DNA of 13,022 bases from Burkholderiaceae bacterium (GCA_023258775.1 JALQWJ010000021.1:1-13022), one strand, 5' to 3'. Shown: positions 1 through 7,356, counted from the first letter of the stretch. Numbers and translations are program-made. Notes: generated from the sequence alone by a model not told the origin.

Positions 1-2
1 CG

Positions 3-1361
3 GGTATAGCCTTTGCGCTTTGGCTGTGGTCACTGATTGACCCACTTGCCAGCGAATTAAGGCTCTTTGCTCAGCTCTGCTATGGCATAAGCCTGGTAAT
101 CAGTTTCAAGTTCTTCAGAGACGATGGCCTTTCCTTTGGCAGATCCATGATGGCTAGCCTAATTCTCGGGTCAACACCACTTATTGGTTTTGCGCAATGG
201 TTCTTTACAACCGATGCTTTGCTTCTCATTTGTTGGCTGATGGCGTTGGCAATCGCTTGGCGCGCACTTAAAGCGCAGCAGTTTCAATGTGCATGGCACT
301 GGTGGTCCCTCTTAGGAATTGTTATCGCGATCGGGGTGCTGTGCAAACACTTTATGCTTTTTTTCTGGGTTGGCCTATTTGCCTATCTGGTTTTTATTCG
401 ATCGAAATTGCTTCTTCAATGGGGCGGTATGTTCCTGAGCTTTGTGGTCTTTAGCCTTGTTTTGATACCTCATGTGATCTGGCTTTTAGAGCATCCGGGG
501 ACCACCATCAAGCACCTCATTGATTTGCAGGGACGAACCGAACAAGTCATCCAGGCAACCGGAAATATGAACGGCCTGACGGGTTTGACCATTGGCTTGC
601 GCCAGGCCATCGAGTTTATTGCAGCCCAATGGCTTGGACTGGGAGTTGGCGTACTTGCTGTACTTAAAATCAGATCAGCGATGAGTGACATGCAGCGTTG
701 GCTGCTGCTGCATTCGATAACAATTCTTGTGATTTTTGTGATTCAGGCTGGCGTGGGTCGGGCTAACGCAAATTGGGCTATGCCGGCTACCTTCAGCCTT
801 GGGCTTGTCTTAATTGCCAATTACCTCCATCAAGCAACGCCGGATGGTTTCGCTCATCTCGAGCAAGGGATGAGGTCTAAGTTGAGCTTTTGGGTAATCA
901 GCAATTTGCTGATCGGTTTTTTTATTTCCTTTGGCGCACAAGCACTGAAGTTTGTGAAGCCAGAGGCCTTGATCTGGATTGATCGGATTGATCCATTTCA
1001 CAGACAACGTGGCTGGAACGAATTTGATCGTGCGCTTGCGGCACTAAGTAAGCCTGCAGCAATTCCTTGGGGCGTGAGTGATCGCGATGCGGCGGCAAGG
1101 ATCTTGCACCGATTCGGTGATGGGCAACTCGTGTATCGATCATTGCCGGGATCAAAACCCAATCATTTCGCCTTACGTTACCCCTACCAAACGCAGGTAA
1201 CGGTGCAAACCCCGAGAAATAAGCAGTCTTGCACCTGGTTCCTGGCAAGGGAAGGCGACTCTGCACAAACTAGAACTGGCGAGTTAATTGCCCGTGTTGA
1301 GCGGAGACGACTAAGCGGGCGAAGCGAGACATGGGTCATATGGCCAGAGGCTTGTCCGTAA
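3..1361 (+). CDS. GT39-type membrane glycosyltransferase (5'-truncated)
   Basis: The reading frame is open from the first bases of the window, so the true start lies upstream; the ATG at 147 is internal. The visible 452 residues hold many hydrophobic segments over roughly the first 310 residues, then a soluble basic C-terminal domain of about 130 residues. The stretch around FTTDALL, between two membrane segments, resembles the TPDAPLL region of ArnT/PMT-like family 39 enzymes. These integral inner-membrane proteins transfer a sugar from a polyprenyl-phosphate carrier to lipid A, protein or another envelope acceptor; the acceptor cannot be read here. The catalytic acidic residues of the first periplasmic loop lie upstream of the window. 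The gene ends with TAA 15 bases before a PAP2 phosphatase, suggesting an operon. The family call is good; the substrate is unknown. Confidence 0.8.
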   Translation, partial: GIAFALWLWSLIDPLASELRLFAQLCYGISLVISFKFFRDDGLSFGRSMMASLILGSTPLIGFAQWFFTTDALLLICWLMALAIAWRALKAQQFQCAWHWWSLLGIVIAIGVLCKHFMLFFWVGLFAYLVFIRSKLLLQWGGMFLSFVVFSLVLIPHVIWLLEHPGTTIKHLIDLQGRTEQVIQATGNMNGLTGLTIGLRQAIEFIAAQWLGLGVGVLAVLKIRSAMSDMQRWLLLHSITILVIFVIQAGVGRANANWAMPATFSLGLVLIANYLHQATPDGFAHLEQGMRSKLSFWVISNLLIGFFISFGAQALKFVKPEALIWIDRIDPFHRQRGWNEFDRALAALSKPAAIPWGVSDRDAAARILHRFGDGQLVYRSLPGSKPNHFALRYPYQTQVTVQTPRNKQSCTWFLAREGDSAQTRTGELIARVERRRLSGRSETWVIWPEACP

Positions 1362-1376
1362 CCCGAAGATGCCACG

Positions 1377-2090
1377 ATGAAGCATGCAGAACTAGGTCGT
1401 TTAAAGCATTGGTTATCCGTCTTATTGCCGATGCTCGGACTCGTCACGCTTCCCAATCTCGCTGTCCTTGATCTCGAATTATCTGCTTATTTTTATGATG
1501 AACAATGCAAATGTTTTCCTGCAGCTGTGCTTGGATGGGTGCATCGCTTTGATTGGATCATCGCTTGGTTAGGCCGCTTAGCGCTGCCAGTGATCCTGCT
1601 TTTAATGTTATTACTTTGGTTCAGACTCGCTGGAGGCAGGCAGGCATCAGATCGGCTTGAACGCGTCATTGGGCTTCGGCGGGTCATTACGGCGCTTGGA
1701 TTTATGGCTTTGCTTGGGGTACTAACGCCAATGGTGCTCATTCATGAAGTCTTGAAACCCGAAATCGGGCGCGCACGTCCACGGGACATAGCGCAATTCG
1801 CAGGAACACAAGTATTTACACCCGCTTGGGTGAAATCGACAGCGTGTACTAAGAATTGCTCTTTTACAAGTGGTCATGTTGCCTTTGGTGCCTGGGTCAT
1901 GTCGGGCTGGTACCTTGGCAGGCGTCGCCGATGGCTATGGCTTTGCTTTGGAGGGGCGCTAACGATGGCAATCGGATGGTCTAGGATGGCACAGGGTGCG
2001 CACTTTTTTACCGATGTGATTGGTTCATGCCTACTTGTTTGGCTGACCGCTCATCTGATTTCGATGATAGCTTTATTCCGTTCTCGATAA
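1377..2090 (+). CDS. PAP2-family membrane lipid phosphatase
   Basis: A 237-residue integral membrane protein with all three motifs of the type 2 phosphatidic acid phosphatase superfamily: K-x6-RP (K127 to R134-P135), SGH (165-167, preceded by CSFT), and R203-x5-H209-x3-D213. These form the phosphohistidine active site facing the periplasm. Hydrophobic segments lie near residues 14-32, 60-82, 103-125, 168-180, 187-200 and 214-233. Family members dephosphorylate phosphatidic acid, phosphatidylglycerophosphate, undecaprenyl pyrophosphate or lipid A. The CSFTSGH form is common in proteins annotated as lipid A phosphatases, but this does not settle the substrate. It follows the GT39 gene by 15 bases and is probably co-transcribed, fitting release or recycling of lipid-linked phosphate. 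The ribosome binding site is weak (GAAG about 9 bases before the ATG). Confidence 0.88.
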   Translation: MKHAELGRLKHWLSVLLPMLGLVTLPNLAVLDLELSAYFYDEQCKCFPAAVLGWVHRFDWIIAWLGRLALPVILLLMLLLWFRLAGGRQASDRLERVIGLRRVITALGFMALLGVLTPMVLIHEVLKPEIGRARPRDIAQFAGTQVFTPAWVKSTACTKNCSFTSGHVAFGAWVMSGWYLGRRRRWLWLCFGGALTMAIGWSRMAQGAHFFTDVIGSCLLVWLTAHLISMIALFRSR

Positions 2091-2140
2091 TAGACTTAAG
2101 TACAATGTGACATACTTTTAAGCGCGATGTAGACCTCGCT

Positions 2141-2158
2141 CTGTCATCTGATATTCAC
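2141..2158 (+). promoter_or_regulatory. Candidate Pho box upstream of the lipoprotein gene
   Basis: A perfect copy of the PhoB half-site CTGTCAT (2141-2147) is followed, after four bases, by TATTCAC (2152-2158), which matches CTGTCAY at 4 of 7 positions. The 11-base periodicity is the one PhoB uses. Flanking units at the same phase do not match, so this is a single box. No good -10 lies at the usual distance. The site is about 130 bases before the lipoprotein start. Confidence rests mainly on similar and stronger sites elsewhere in the window. Confidence 0.35.
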
Positions 2159-2192
2159 CGCGCCCCTGGCAGGGGATTCAACGCAGCGGGCC

Positions 2193-2221
2193 TTGATATT
2201 GTTAAATGCGAAACGGGTTAT
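2193..2221 (+). promoter_or_regulatory. Possible sigma-70 promoter for the lipoprotein gene
   Basis: TTGATA (2193-2198, 5 of 6 to the -35 consensus) is followed after 17 bases by GGTTAT (2216-2221, 3 of 6 to the -10 consensus). A 13-base odd palindrome, CCCCTG-G-CAGGGG (2163-2175), sits just upstream and could be an operator. The PAP2 gene ends at 2090, so the lipoprotein probably needs its own promoter. The -10 is poor. Confidence 0.25.
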
Positions 2222-2289
2222 CGAAGTGACCCGAACTTACCTCCATCGGTTAACGCCACAAAAGCCCTCCTTCGACGGATTCAGCCAAG

Positions 2290-3411
2290 ATGAATAAATG
2301 GTCTCGCGCATTGCTTCTCGCAAGTTTTCCACTTCTTGAAGCTTGTGGTGGTGGGGGTGAAGCTGCGAACCCATCGGCAAGTGCTTCGGTGTCAGCAAAC
2401 TCAGCCTCGGCAAACTCAGCCTCGGCAAATCCAGCTAACGCTCCATCAACATCGCCCTCGCAATCTGGGTCGGGAACCGCTTCTGCTAAAACCTTACCTG
2501 CCCCAACACTACGCTTTAACGATACAGGAATTAGTCTTAGTGATGGCTTGACCAGGGACGGTCGCTGGTCAGTGAGTGGATTAAATGGTTTGGGCTGGGA
2601 GTACTCGCTCGATCTGGGTCAGAACTGGATTCGTGGTGCAGGTGATTTCTTTGTTGTTGAAGGCGATGGATCCAAGATGATCTGGGTACGAACCCGCGAT
2701 GAGCAAGGAAATACCTCTGAGATTGTGAAAGTGTCCTGCACGCTCGACACGATGGCGCCTGCGCCAGTTCAAACACAGTCAACGCAAGAGGCGGGACTGC
2801 GGCGGATTGAATTCAAAGGGCTTGAGACGCAAGCAAGATGGGAGTATCGCTTCGATGAGCGAGAGCCCTGGGTTTCTGGTGTCGGAAAGCAACTGTGGCT
2901 ACTTGGTAATGGTCCTGCAAGGCTCTTCACGCGCCAGGTTGATGCGGCTGGTAACTCTTCAGATCGATCTGAACTGGACTTGGTGCAAGCAAGTGCTGGC
3001 GAAGCTATCGAGTTTTCAACCAATCCGCTGGCACCTACGTTGATAGCTCAACTGCCGGAATCAAGCGAGGTGCTTATCCTGCACGGCAGCGTTCGTCAGG
3101 GCGATGCGGACTATGTTCGAATTGATGTACCACCAATGAGATCGCTTGCCTCATTAAAGCTTGTTCACTACCGTTCTGAAGATAAGATTGCATTTTTCGC
3201 CCTGCAGCGGTCAGTAGTTTTTGATGCCGGCGTCGACACAAGCCGAATGATTGCCTTCGGGCACTTTGGTCCCGAAAAGCTGGGACAAAATTTAGTCGAA
3301 AATTTGACAGCAGCCCAGTTGTCCGCTGGGCCAATTGTTTTATGGATGCAGCAAACCGGCAGCCAAAGCACAGACTACGCCTTTGAATTGCGCCTCAGTT
3401 CGAGCCCATAG
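2290..3411 (+). CDS. Predicted lipoprotein with two Ig-like repeats
   Basis: A 373-residue exported protein. The N-terminus has a short basic start, a hydrophobic stretch and LLEAC at 15-19, so Cys19 is the likely lipidated residue after signal peptidase II; Glu at position -2 of the lipobox is unusual. Residues 20-66 are a Gly-, then Ser/Ala/Asn/Pro-rich linker. Two related modules follow, about 70-158 and 165-232. Each carries WEY (103-105, 184-186), a following W, and D-x2-GN-x-S (137-142, 218-223). This is the layout of the Ig-like WEYS..GG..W repeats of large betaproteobacterial surface proteins. Residues about 245-373 form a beta-rich domain ending in an aromatic-rich YAFELRL strand, reminiscent of pre-peptidase C-terminal domains (weak). 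The role is unknown; an outer-membrane location is likely. The ATG has only a weak AAG ribosome binding site. Confidence 0.78.
   Translation: MNKWSRALLLASFPLLEACGGGGEAANPSASASVSANSASANSASANPANAPSTSPSQSGSGTASAKTLPAPTLRFNDTGISLSDGLTRDGRWSVSGLNGLGWEYSLDLGQNWIRGAGDFFVVEGDGSKMIWVRTRDEQGNTSEIVKVSCTLDTMAPAPVQTQSTQEAGLRRIEFKGLETQARWEYRFDEREPWVSGVGKQLWLLGNGPARLFTRQVDAAGNSSDRSELDLVQASAGEAIEFSTNPLAPTLIAQLPESSEVLILHGSVRQGDADYVRIDVPPMRSLASLKLVHYRSEDKIAFFALQRSVVFDAGVDTSRMIAFGHFGPEKLGQNLVENLTAAQLSAGPIVLWMQQTGSQSTDYAFELRLSSSP
2395..2439 (+). repeat. 15-base coding tandem repeat in the lipoprotein linker
   Basis: The unit GCAAACTCAGCCTCG occurs twice perfectly (2395-2409, 2410-2424), followed by a degenerate third copy (2425-2439). 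It encodes repeated Ala-Asn-Ser-Ala-Ser. Because the unit is a multiple of three, slippage would change linker length by five residues without breaking the frame. Confidence 0.8.
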
Positions 3412-3426
3412 CTTGTCAGGTTCAAG

Positions 3427-3474
3427 GACGAGTTAACGCAAGTTTATAGGGTTGGTTGCGACCCGCGGCTCGTC
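3427..3474. terminator. Nested inverted repeats between convergent genes (possible terminator)
   Basis: Between the lipoprotein (ends 3411) and the convergent CYTH-CHAD gene (ends 3515), GACGAG (3427-3432) pairs with CTCGTC (3469-3474). Inside it, CGCAA (3437-3441) pairs with TTGCG (3456-3460). There is no clear T tract on either strand, only TTAATA after the right arm on the plus strand. It is placed where a bidirectional terminator would be expected, but the evidence is modest. Confidence 0.25.
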
Positions 3475-3504
3475 TTAATAGCCCGTGCTAGCGGGGTTAG
3501 AAGC

Positions 3505-3518
3505 ATGATCTAGATCAT
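3505..3518. other. 14-base perfect palindrome at the CYTH-CHAD stop codon
   Basis: ATGATCTAGATCAT is a perfect 14-base palindrome. Its right part contains the TGA stop of the minus-strand CYTH-CHAD gene (3515-3517). The core GATCTAGATC holds two GATC sites. It could be a protein-binding site or chance; there is no loop, so it is not a normal hairpin terminator. Confidence 0.5.
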
Positions 3519-5065
3519 AGTCCTGGAGTAATGATTTCGGGATTTGTGTTGTTTCGTGGTATGTCCCTTTTTCGCCAGGGCGCCTGCACTTTGGCAAAGT
3601 CTTGCAAGACTTTAATGCAGCGATCAGCGGCATAATCCGATTGCGCAGCAAGCCAACCAACCGCAAACCAGGCCTGAGGCTGATGCGCACTATGCGATTT
3701 ATAAAGTGCATGGGCAACATGCAAATCATTGTATTCACCCAACGCGTCTTGAGCCTCAGCCATCACTTGTAGAAAATGTTCAAGTCGCTTTTCCTGTAAA
3801 AGGCTGCGCACAAACTCAACGCCATAACGAAGACGTTTCATACGCTTGCGCAAATCATGTCGCTCGTCAACACTCAGTTGGCCAAAGTTGGCACTCATCT
3901 TCTTACACTTACGATGCCAGCGTTGAAGAACTTCAAGCAGCAAGTCTTGCGCTGGCATTTGTCCGAGTTCGTTATCGTTTCTGGCACGATCGAGATCAAG
4001 CTTCATGTCGTGCTCTAGCCACTCAAGAAACCATAACTGACACTGTTTATCGCGAATCAGATCTCTTGGCGATTTTAGATCAGTCGGTGAGGGTAGTTCA
4101 ATGAGGGGTGCATCAATGTCACGTAGTCGCGGCCACAGACTTTCGGCAAGCACATCGCGGTCTCTGCTTGCGCCAAGATCTGTGGCCAGCGATCGAGCCT
4201 GGGCATCCCAGTGGGCAATCGCTTGTAATCGCTGACCAAATAATTTCATCGCCGTGCGAAGCCTTCTTAGTCCGACTCGGATCTGATGAACATGTTCGGG
4301 TCCGTGCCCCTCTTCAGCGGCAATTTGTGATGCATTTTGCATCACCTGTCGGCGGCAGTCGGAAAAGATCGCTAATAAGGCTTCATCGATATTAGCGCCT
4401 GCTTCAAGGCGAATCGATCCGGCCTTTGTCGGCGAGATAAATGCGCGATCCTCAAAGAGCATGTGACCGCGCTGCGCTTTGCTACGCAAATCAATCCAGA
4501 GTTGATAACGTTTAATATAACCCGCAGCAGCTTCGAGTACGGCAAGCGGCGAGCCTTTGATCGATTCGATTTCAAGCTCGCGAAGCCCAAGCTGGCGTTG
4601 CTCACTTTGAATGATCCCCTCATCGAAGCAGAGCTCAACAAAGCCGCGCCGAGTGCGCTGAATCTGGCTCTGACGCCTTACGTCGGTCGCAAAGCGGCGC
4701 TGCAAGCTCTCGCCTTGTACCCTTTGCAAAAGTACTTGCAGCCTTCGCCCTGCCGGGCTGCGCAGATGCCTGCTAACGTCGAGCGCTGGCTCAGCCGCGC
4801 TACGATCAGGTAATCGAATGTTGTCTTCTTCACGGCTGATGCTGTCGAGACCTTTTCCCGCCTTCAGGGTTTGCACCCAATTGCGCCCTTCACGGCGAAG
4901 CCGCAGCGCCATGTCTTCACTAGCTAACAATCTCGACGGGGTATCGAAATAAACCGCTTGCAGGCGCTGTCTGCGTAGGTTATCGGGGGAGCGGTCTTTA
5001 ATTTCTTGTGCCAGTGCAGCCCGCACTGTGGCGGGGACCTGTAATTTAAGCTCGATTTCAGTCAT
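3515..5065 (-). CDS. CYTH-CHAD inorganic triphosphatase (YgiF-like)
   Basis: A 516-residue two-domain protein, longer than E. coli YgiF (433). The N-terminal CYTH domain (about 1-205) shows the signature E3-x-E5-x-K7, then YFDTP (39-43), LRLR (54-57), TLK (66-68), EE (79-80) and FDEG (147-150): the acidic and basic residues of the triphosphate tunnel. The C-terminal CHAD domain (about 222-500) has the His/Arg-rich helices HVHQIRVGLRRLR (258-270) and, later, RHDLRKRMKRLR. CYTH members of this architecture hydrolyse inorganic triphosphate; CHAD domains bind polyphosphate. The protein is cytoplasmic. Start: ATG at 5065 with GGAG (5073-5076) at good spacing. It is the last gene of the minus-strand directon, 46 bases after sixA, and an RNA structure covers its ribosome binding site. 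Pairing with sixA points to phosphate or polyphosphate physiology. Confidence 0.92.
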   Translation of the reverse strand: MTEIELKLQVPATVRAALAQEIKDRSPDNLRRQRLQAVYFDTPSRLLASEDMALRLRREGRNWVQTLKAGKGLDSISREEDNIRLPDRSAAEPALDVSRHLRSPAGRRLQVLLQRVQGESLQRRFATDVRRQSQIQRTRRGFVELCFDEGIIQSEQRQLGLRELEIESIKGSPLAVLEAAAGYIKRYQLWIDLRSKAQRGHMLFEDRAFISPTKAGSIRLEAGANIDEALLAIFSDCRRQVMQNASQIAAEEGHGPEHVHQIRVGLRRLRTAMKLFGQRLQAIAHWDAQARSLATDLGASRDRDVLAESLWPRLRDIDAPLIELPSPTDLKSPRDLIRDKQCQLWFLEWLEHDMKLDLDRARNDNELGQMPAQDLLLEVLQRWHRKCKKMSANFGQLSVDERHDLRKRMKRLRYGVEFVRSLLQEKRLEHFLQVMAEAQDALGEYNDLHVAHALYKSHSAHQPQAWFAVGWLAAQSDYAADRCIKVLQDFAKVQAPWRKRDIPRNNTNPEIITPGL

Positions 5066-5067
5066 CC

Positions 5068-5108
5068 AGAGGCTCCAGCCCCACGACGGGGCAAATCATC
5101 AAGCCTCT
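5068..5108 (-). promoter_or_regulatory. RNA structure sequestering the CYTH-CHAD ribosome binding site
   Basis: In the sixA to CYTH-CHAD gap the minus-strand transcript can form an outer 7-base-pair stem, AGAGGCU (5108-5102) with AGCCUCU (5074-5068), enclosing a hairpin GCCCC (5092-5088) with GGGGC (5082-5078). The outer 3' arm ends two bases before the ATG at 5065 and overlaps the GGAG ribosome binding site (5076-5073). The 5' arm begins three bases after the sixA stop codon (5112-5114), so a ribosome finishing sixA would open it. This fits translational coupling. It is inferred by eye; no folding energy was computed. Confidence 0.4.
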
Positions 5109-5111
5109 ACC

Positions 5112-5582
5112 CTATACCAAATCGGGTCCGATCGCAGCTTTGACTTGCCAGAAGGGCTCTGCATCCTTGCGTTGAAGCCACCAAAGCGCACCTTTTTTCA
5201 AGCTCCAACAAGCATCCCCGCCACTGACCAAGTGCGACATTAAATGCCCAAGCAAAGGCTGATGTCCAACAACAACCAGATGCCCAGACTTTCGCAAATG
5301 CGCTTCATCGACTTTGATCGATTGCAAAGCCTCTTCAAGCGAGCTGCCCGGCAGTAAGCGCGGCTCGGGGCGTACTTTTGCTGACAAGGTCATCGCTGTT
5401 TGCAGTGCGCGCTGGGCGGGGCTGCTGACCACCGCAAAAGTTTCAGGAAGTCTTGCGTCAAGCCATCGACTCATTCTGCTCGCTTGCTTCTTGCCCCGCT
5501 CTGATAGGCTACGCTCAAGGTCTTGTTTGTGGTCTTCAAGACTGTCGCCAGCGTCGGCATGTCTCCAGATAATCAAATTCAT
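5112..5582 (-). CDS. sixA: SixA-like phosphohistidine phosphatase (histidine phosphatase family)
   Basis: A 156-residue cytoplasmic protein of the small branch of the histidine phosphatase (RHG) superfamily, the usual SixA length. It shows the catalytic RH at 7-8 (here WRHADA, the SixA form rather than RHG), a second arginine at 58 within SPAQRALQTA, and GH at 106-107 in VVVGHQPLLGHL. SixA removes phosphate from phosphohistidine on HPt domains such as ArcB or the nitrogen-PTS protein; the substrate here is unknown. The gene lies 87 bases downstream of the phosphoesterase gene and 46 bases upstream of CYTH-CHAD, a pairing I associate with polyphosphate gene neighbourhoods in betaproteobacteria. 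No clear Shine-Dalgarno sequence precedes the ATG. The 87-base gap before it shows no convincing terminator, so read-through from upstream is likely. Confidence 0.88.
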   Translation of the reverse strand: MNLIIWRHADAGDSLEDHKQDLERSLSERGKKQASRMSRWLDARLPETFAVVSSPAQRALQTAMTLSAKVRPEPRLLPGSSLEEALQSIKVDEAHLRKSGHLVVVGHQPLLGHLMSHLVSGGDACWSLKKGALWWLQRKDAEPFWQVKAAIGPDLV

Positions 5583-5669
5583 GGTGATAATGCGTGAAAT
5601 ACAACTTGCGCTACCGGGGATTTCATCGCCTTTGCGGCCCTATTGCATCGAAAACCATATTGCCGGGGT

Positions 5670-6515
5670 TCATAGCGATCCCATACGGGCTTTCAGATCG
5701 AGGGCGAGTTGCTCGCTTGAGGCTTGCTGGCTAAGCTTGGTTTTGGGCCAATCGATAATTTCAAGACGACCATCCGGATGTTCGACCAAGGCCGTCATGC
5801 TTTCAACCCAATCACCATCGTTGCAATAAAGCACATCATCAATCATGCGGATCTCCGCGCGATGAATATGTCCACATACAACACCGTCAAAACCCCTTTT
5901 GCGGGCAGCGTGAGCGAGTGCCTCCTCAAAAGCAGTTACAAAGCTCACAGCTCGCTTGACCTGGTCTTTCAGCCACTGACTAAACGACCAATAAGGAAGT
6001 CCAAGCCGTGCTCTTGCAAAGTTGAAGCCGCGGTTAACCCTTAATGCCCACTCGTAGGCGTAGTCACCGAGCACAGCAAGCCACCGGGCACATTGCACCA
6101 CGCCATCAAATAAATCACCATGGGTGACCCACAACCGTTTACCCTCTTGAGTTACATGAATCGCTTCATATTCAATATCGATACCGCCAAACTGTAACCC
6201 GCAAAACTGTCGAATTGACTCGTCGTGGTTGCCAGGTACGAAGATAACTCGAGTACCTTTTCGGGCTTTTCGTAATATTTTTTGTACAACATCGTTATGT
6301 GCTTGTGGCCAGTGCCAGCGCCGCTTCAACTGCCATCCATCAACGATATCGCCAACAAGATACAGCGTTTCACATTCGAAACTTTTTAAAAAATCAAGAA
6401 GCTCTTCGGCCTGACACCCAGCCGTTCCGAGATGAATGTCTGAAATAAAAACTGCCCGATACCTTTGCTCAGAGGGATCCTCCGGCATCAGGTAATAGGG
6501 CAGCGGACCATTCAT
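5670..6515 (-). CDS. LpxH/PlcP-like metallophosphoesterase (UDP-2,3-diacylglucosamine diphosphatase family)
   Basis: A 281-residue calcineurin-type metallophosphoesterase with a complete dimetal site: D26-x-H28, D56 with D59 in GDIVDGW, GNHD (95-98), H132 in THGD, and GHIH (215-218). General annotation would be UDP-2,3-diacylglucosamine diphosphatase (LpxH, lipid A pathway). However, the block around 51-88 (LVGDIVDGWQLKR, WHWPQAHNDVVQK, LRKARKGT) and the CGHIHRAEIR and NDGDWVES blocks are, from memory, those of the LpxH-like branch containing rhizobial PlcP, a phospholipase C that cuts phosphatidylcholine or phosphatidylethanolamine to diacylglycerol under phosphate starvation. Canonical LpxH differs in these blocks. 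The ATG overlaps the upstream acyltransferase stop (ATGA, 6512-6515), so the two are translationally coupled. I favour a PlcP-like role (inference); family membership is secure. Confidence 0.85.
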   Translation of the reverse strand: MNGPLPYYLMPEDPSEQRYRAVFISDIHLGTAGCQAEELLDFLKSFECETLYLVGDIVDGWQLKRRWHWPQAHNDVVQKILRKARKGTRVIFVPGNHDESIRQFCGLQFGGIDIEYEAIHVTQEGKRLWVTHGDLFDGVVQCARWLAVLGDYAYEWALRVNRGFNFARARLGLPYWSFSQWLKDQVKRAVSFVTAFEEALAHAARKRGFDGVVCGHIHRAEIRMIDDVLYCNDGDWVESMTALVEHPDGRLEIIDWPKTKLSQQASSEQLALDLKARMGSL

Positions 6516-7300
6516 GCCGCTAAAGGTCCAAATCGTTGCCTGAAGCGCTGGTCGAGTTGTTCAAGCGGCAAAATTACGGGGAAGTCAGCACAGTTCAACT
6601 CAAAGTCAACGCAAGGCTCGCCCATGATCATCGCACCTGCCCGCAAGTAGGCTCGCAACAGCGAAGGTACTTCGACTTGTTCCTGAGTATTGAACTCAAG
6701 ACGTTTGAGCCTTTGCAATGGCCAAACTCGGAAGCTTTCCCCTGCATCGTGCAGCGGTATGAGCTGTTGGTACAGTCGCAACACTGACTCGGGTCCGTCT
6801 TTCAGTGAGACGCTGACACATCCCATGAGGTGCGTGTAATGCTTTCCCGAAAGCCAGCGCGACAAACCTGTCCACATCAGCATCAAGCTTGTTCCGCCTC
6901 GATAGGCAGGATCGACACAAGCACGTCCGAGTTCAACAATTTCATGGCGCAAAGGATCGAGTCGGGTTAGCCAGAACTCCTGCTCTGCGTACCGACATCC
7001 CAGTTCTCTTGCAGCCTCAGGTGTCAGTATGCGATAGGTTCCCACCACGTCATCACGGTCCGGATCGATGGCGACAAGATGTGTACACCAGGGATCGAAA
7101 ATATCGTCGTCCTGACAGGTCAGCTTTCCGGATGCTTGTGGCGCGCTTTCACGAAAAATGCGAGCTCTCAGTTCAAGTGCCTGGGCAATACGGCCTTCGG
7201 AGCGTGCGATTGCCACATGGATCCTCTGAGACTGACAAAGCAGTTCATCGCCCACCGAAGCCTTAGCAGCATAAAAAGCCCGGTCTTCCACCATGTTCAT
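6512..7300 (-). CDS. olsB: OlsB-like N-acyltransferase (GNAT, ornithine lipid type)
   Basis: A 262-residue protein of the OlsB/hemolysin-type acyltransferase family. Features are FDPWCTHLV followed by VVGTYR (about 68-90), ELGRACVDPAYR (123-134), MGCVSVS (159-165), and a C-terminal block with YLRAGA, GEPCVDFELN and DFPVI. OlsB transfers a 3-hydroxyacyl group from acyl carrier protein to the alpha-amino group of ornithine, giving lyso-ornithine lipid; a second O-acyltransferase (OlsA) is needed and is not visible here, nor is an OlsF fusion. Start: three candidates lie in a row (TTG 7306, ATG 7300, ATG 7294); AAGGA at 7310-7314 best fits the ATG at 7300. The gene lies 56 bases after psd and overlaps the PlcP-like gene by ATGA. 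Ornithine lipids replace phospholipids in phosphate limitation in several proteobacteria. The amine substrate is not proven. Confidence 0.82.
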   Translation of the reverse strand: MNMVEDRAFYAAKASVGDELLCQSQRIHVAIARSEGRIAQALELRARIFRESAPQASGKLTCQDDDIFDPWCTHLVAIDPDRDDVVGTYRILTPEAARELGCRYAEQEFWLTRLDPLRHEIVELGRACVDPAYRGGTSLMLMWTGLSRWLSGKHYTHLMGCVSVSLKDGPESVLRLYQQLIPLHDAGESFRVWPLQRLKRLEFNTQEQVEVPSLLRAYLRAGAMIMGEPCVDFELNCADFPVILPLEQLDQRFRQRFGPLAA

Positions 7301-7356
7301 GTACAAAAATCCTTACACAGATTAAACCAGTGCAAGTGTGATCAACGCGCTTTAAA

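Noticed and set aside
2095..2122. Imperfect AT-rich inverted repeat after the PAP2 gene
   Set aside because: Only five plus three pairs with a two-base bulge and no T tract after it; too weak to call a terminator.
3706..4395. Two plus-strand open frames opposite the CHAD domain
   Set aside because: They are antisense to a gene with clear CYTH and CHAD motifs and have no coding signals of their own.
5583..5610. Pho-box-like pair ATTTCAC and TTATCAC upstream of sixA (minus strand)
   Set aside because: The units are 10 rather than 11 bases apart and no -10 follows.
5670..6515. Straight assignment as lipid A LpxH
   Set aside because: Kept as the family name only: sequence blocks resemble PlcP-type relatives and the neighbours are ornithine-lipid and glycolipid genes. 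A tree is needed to decide.
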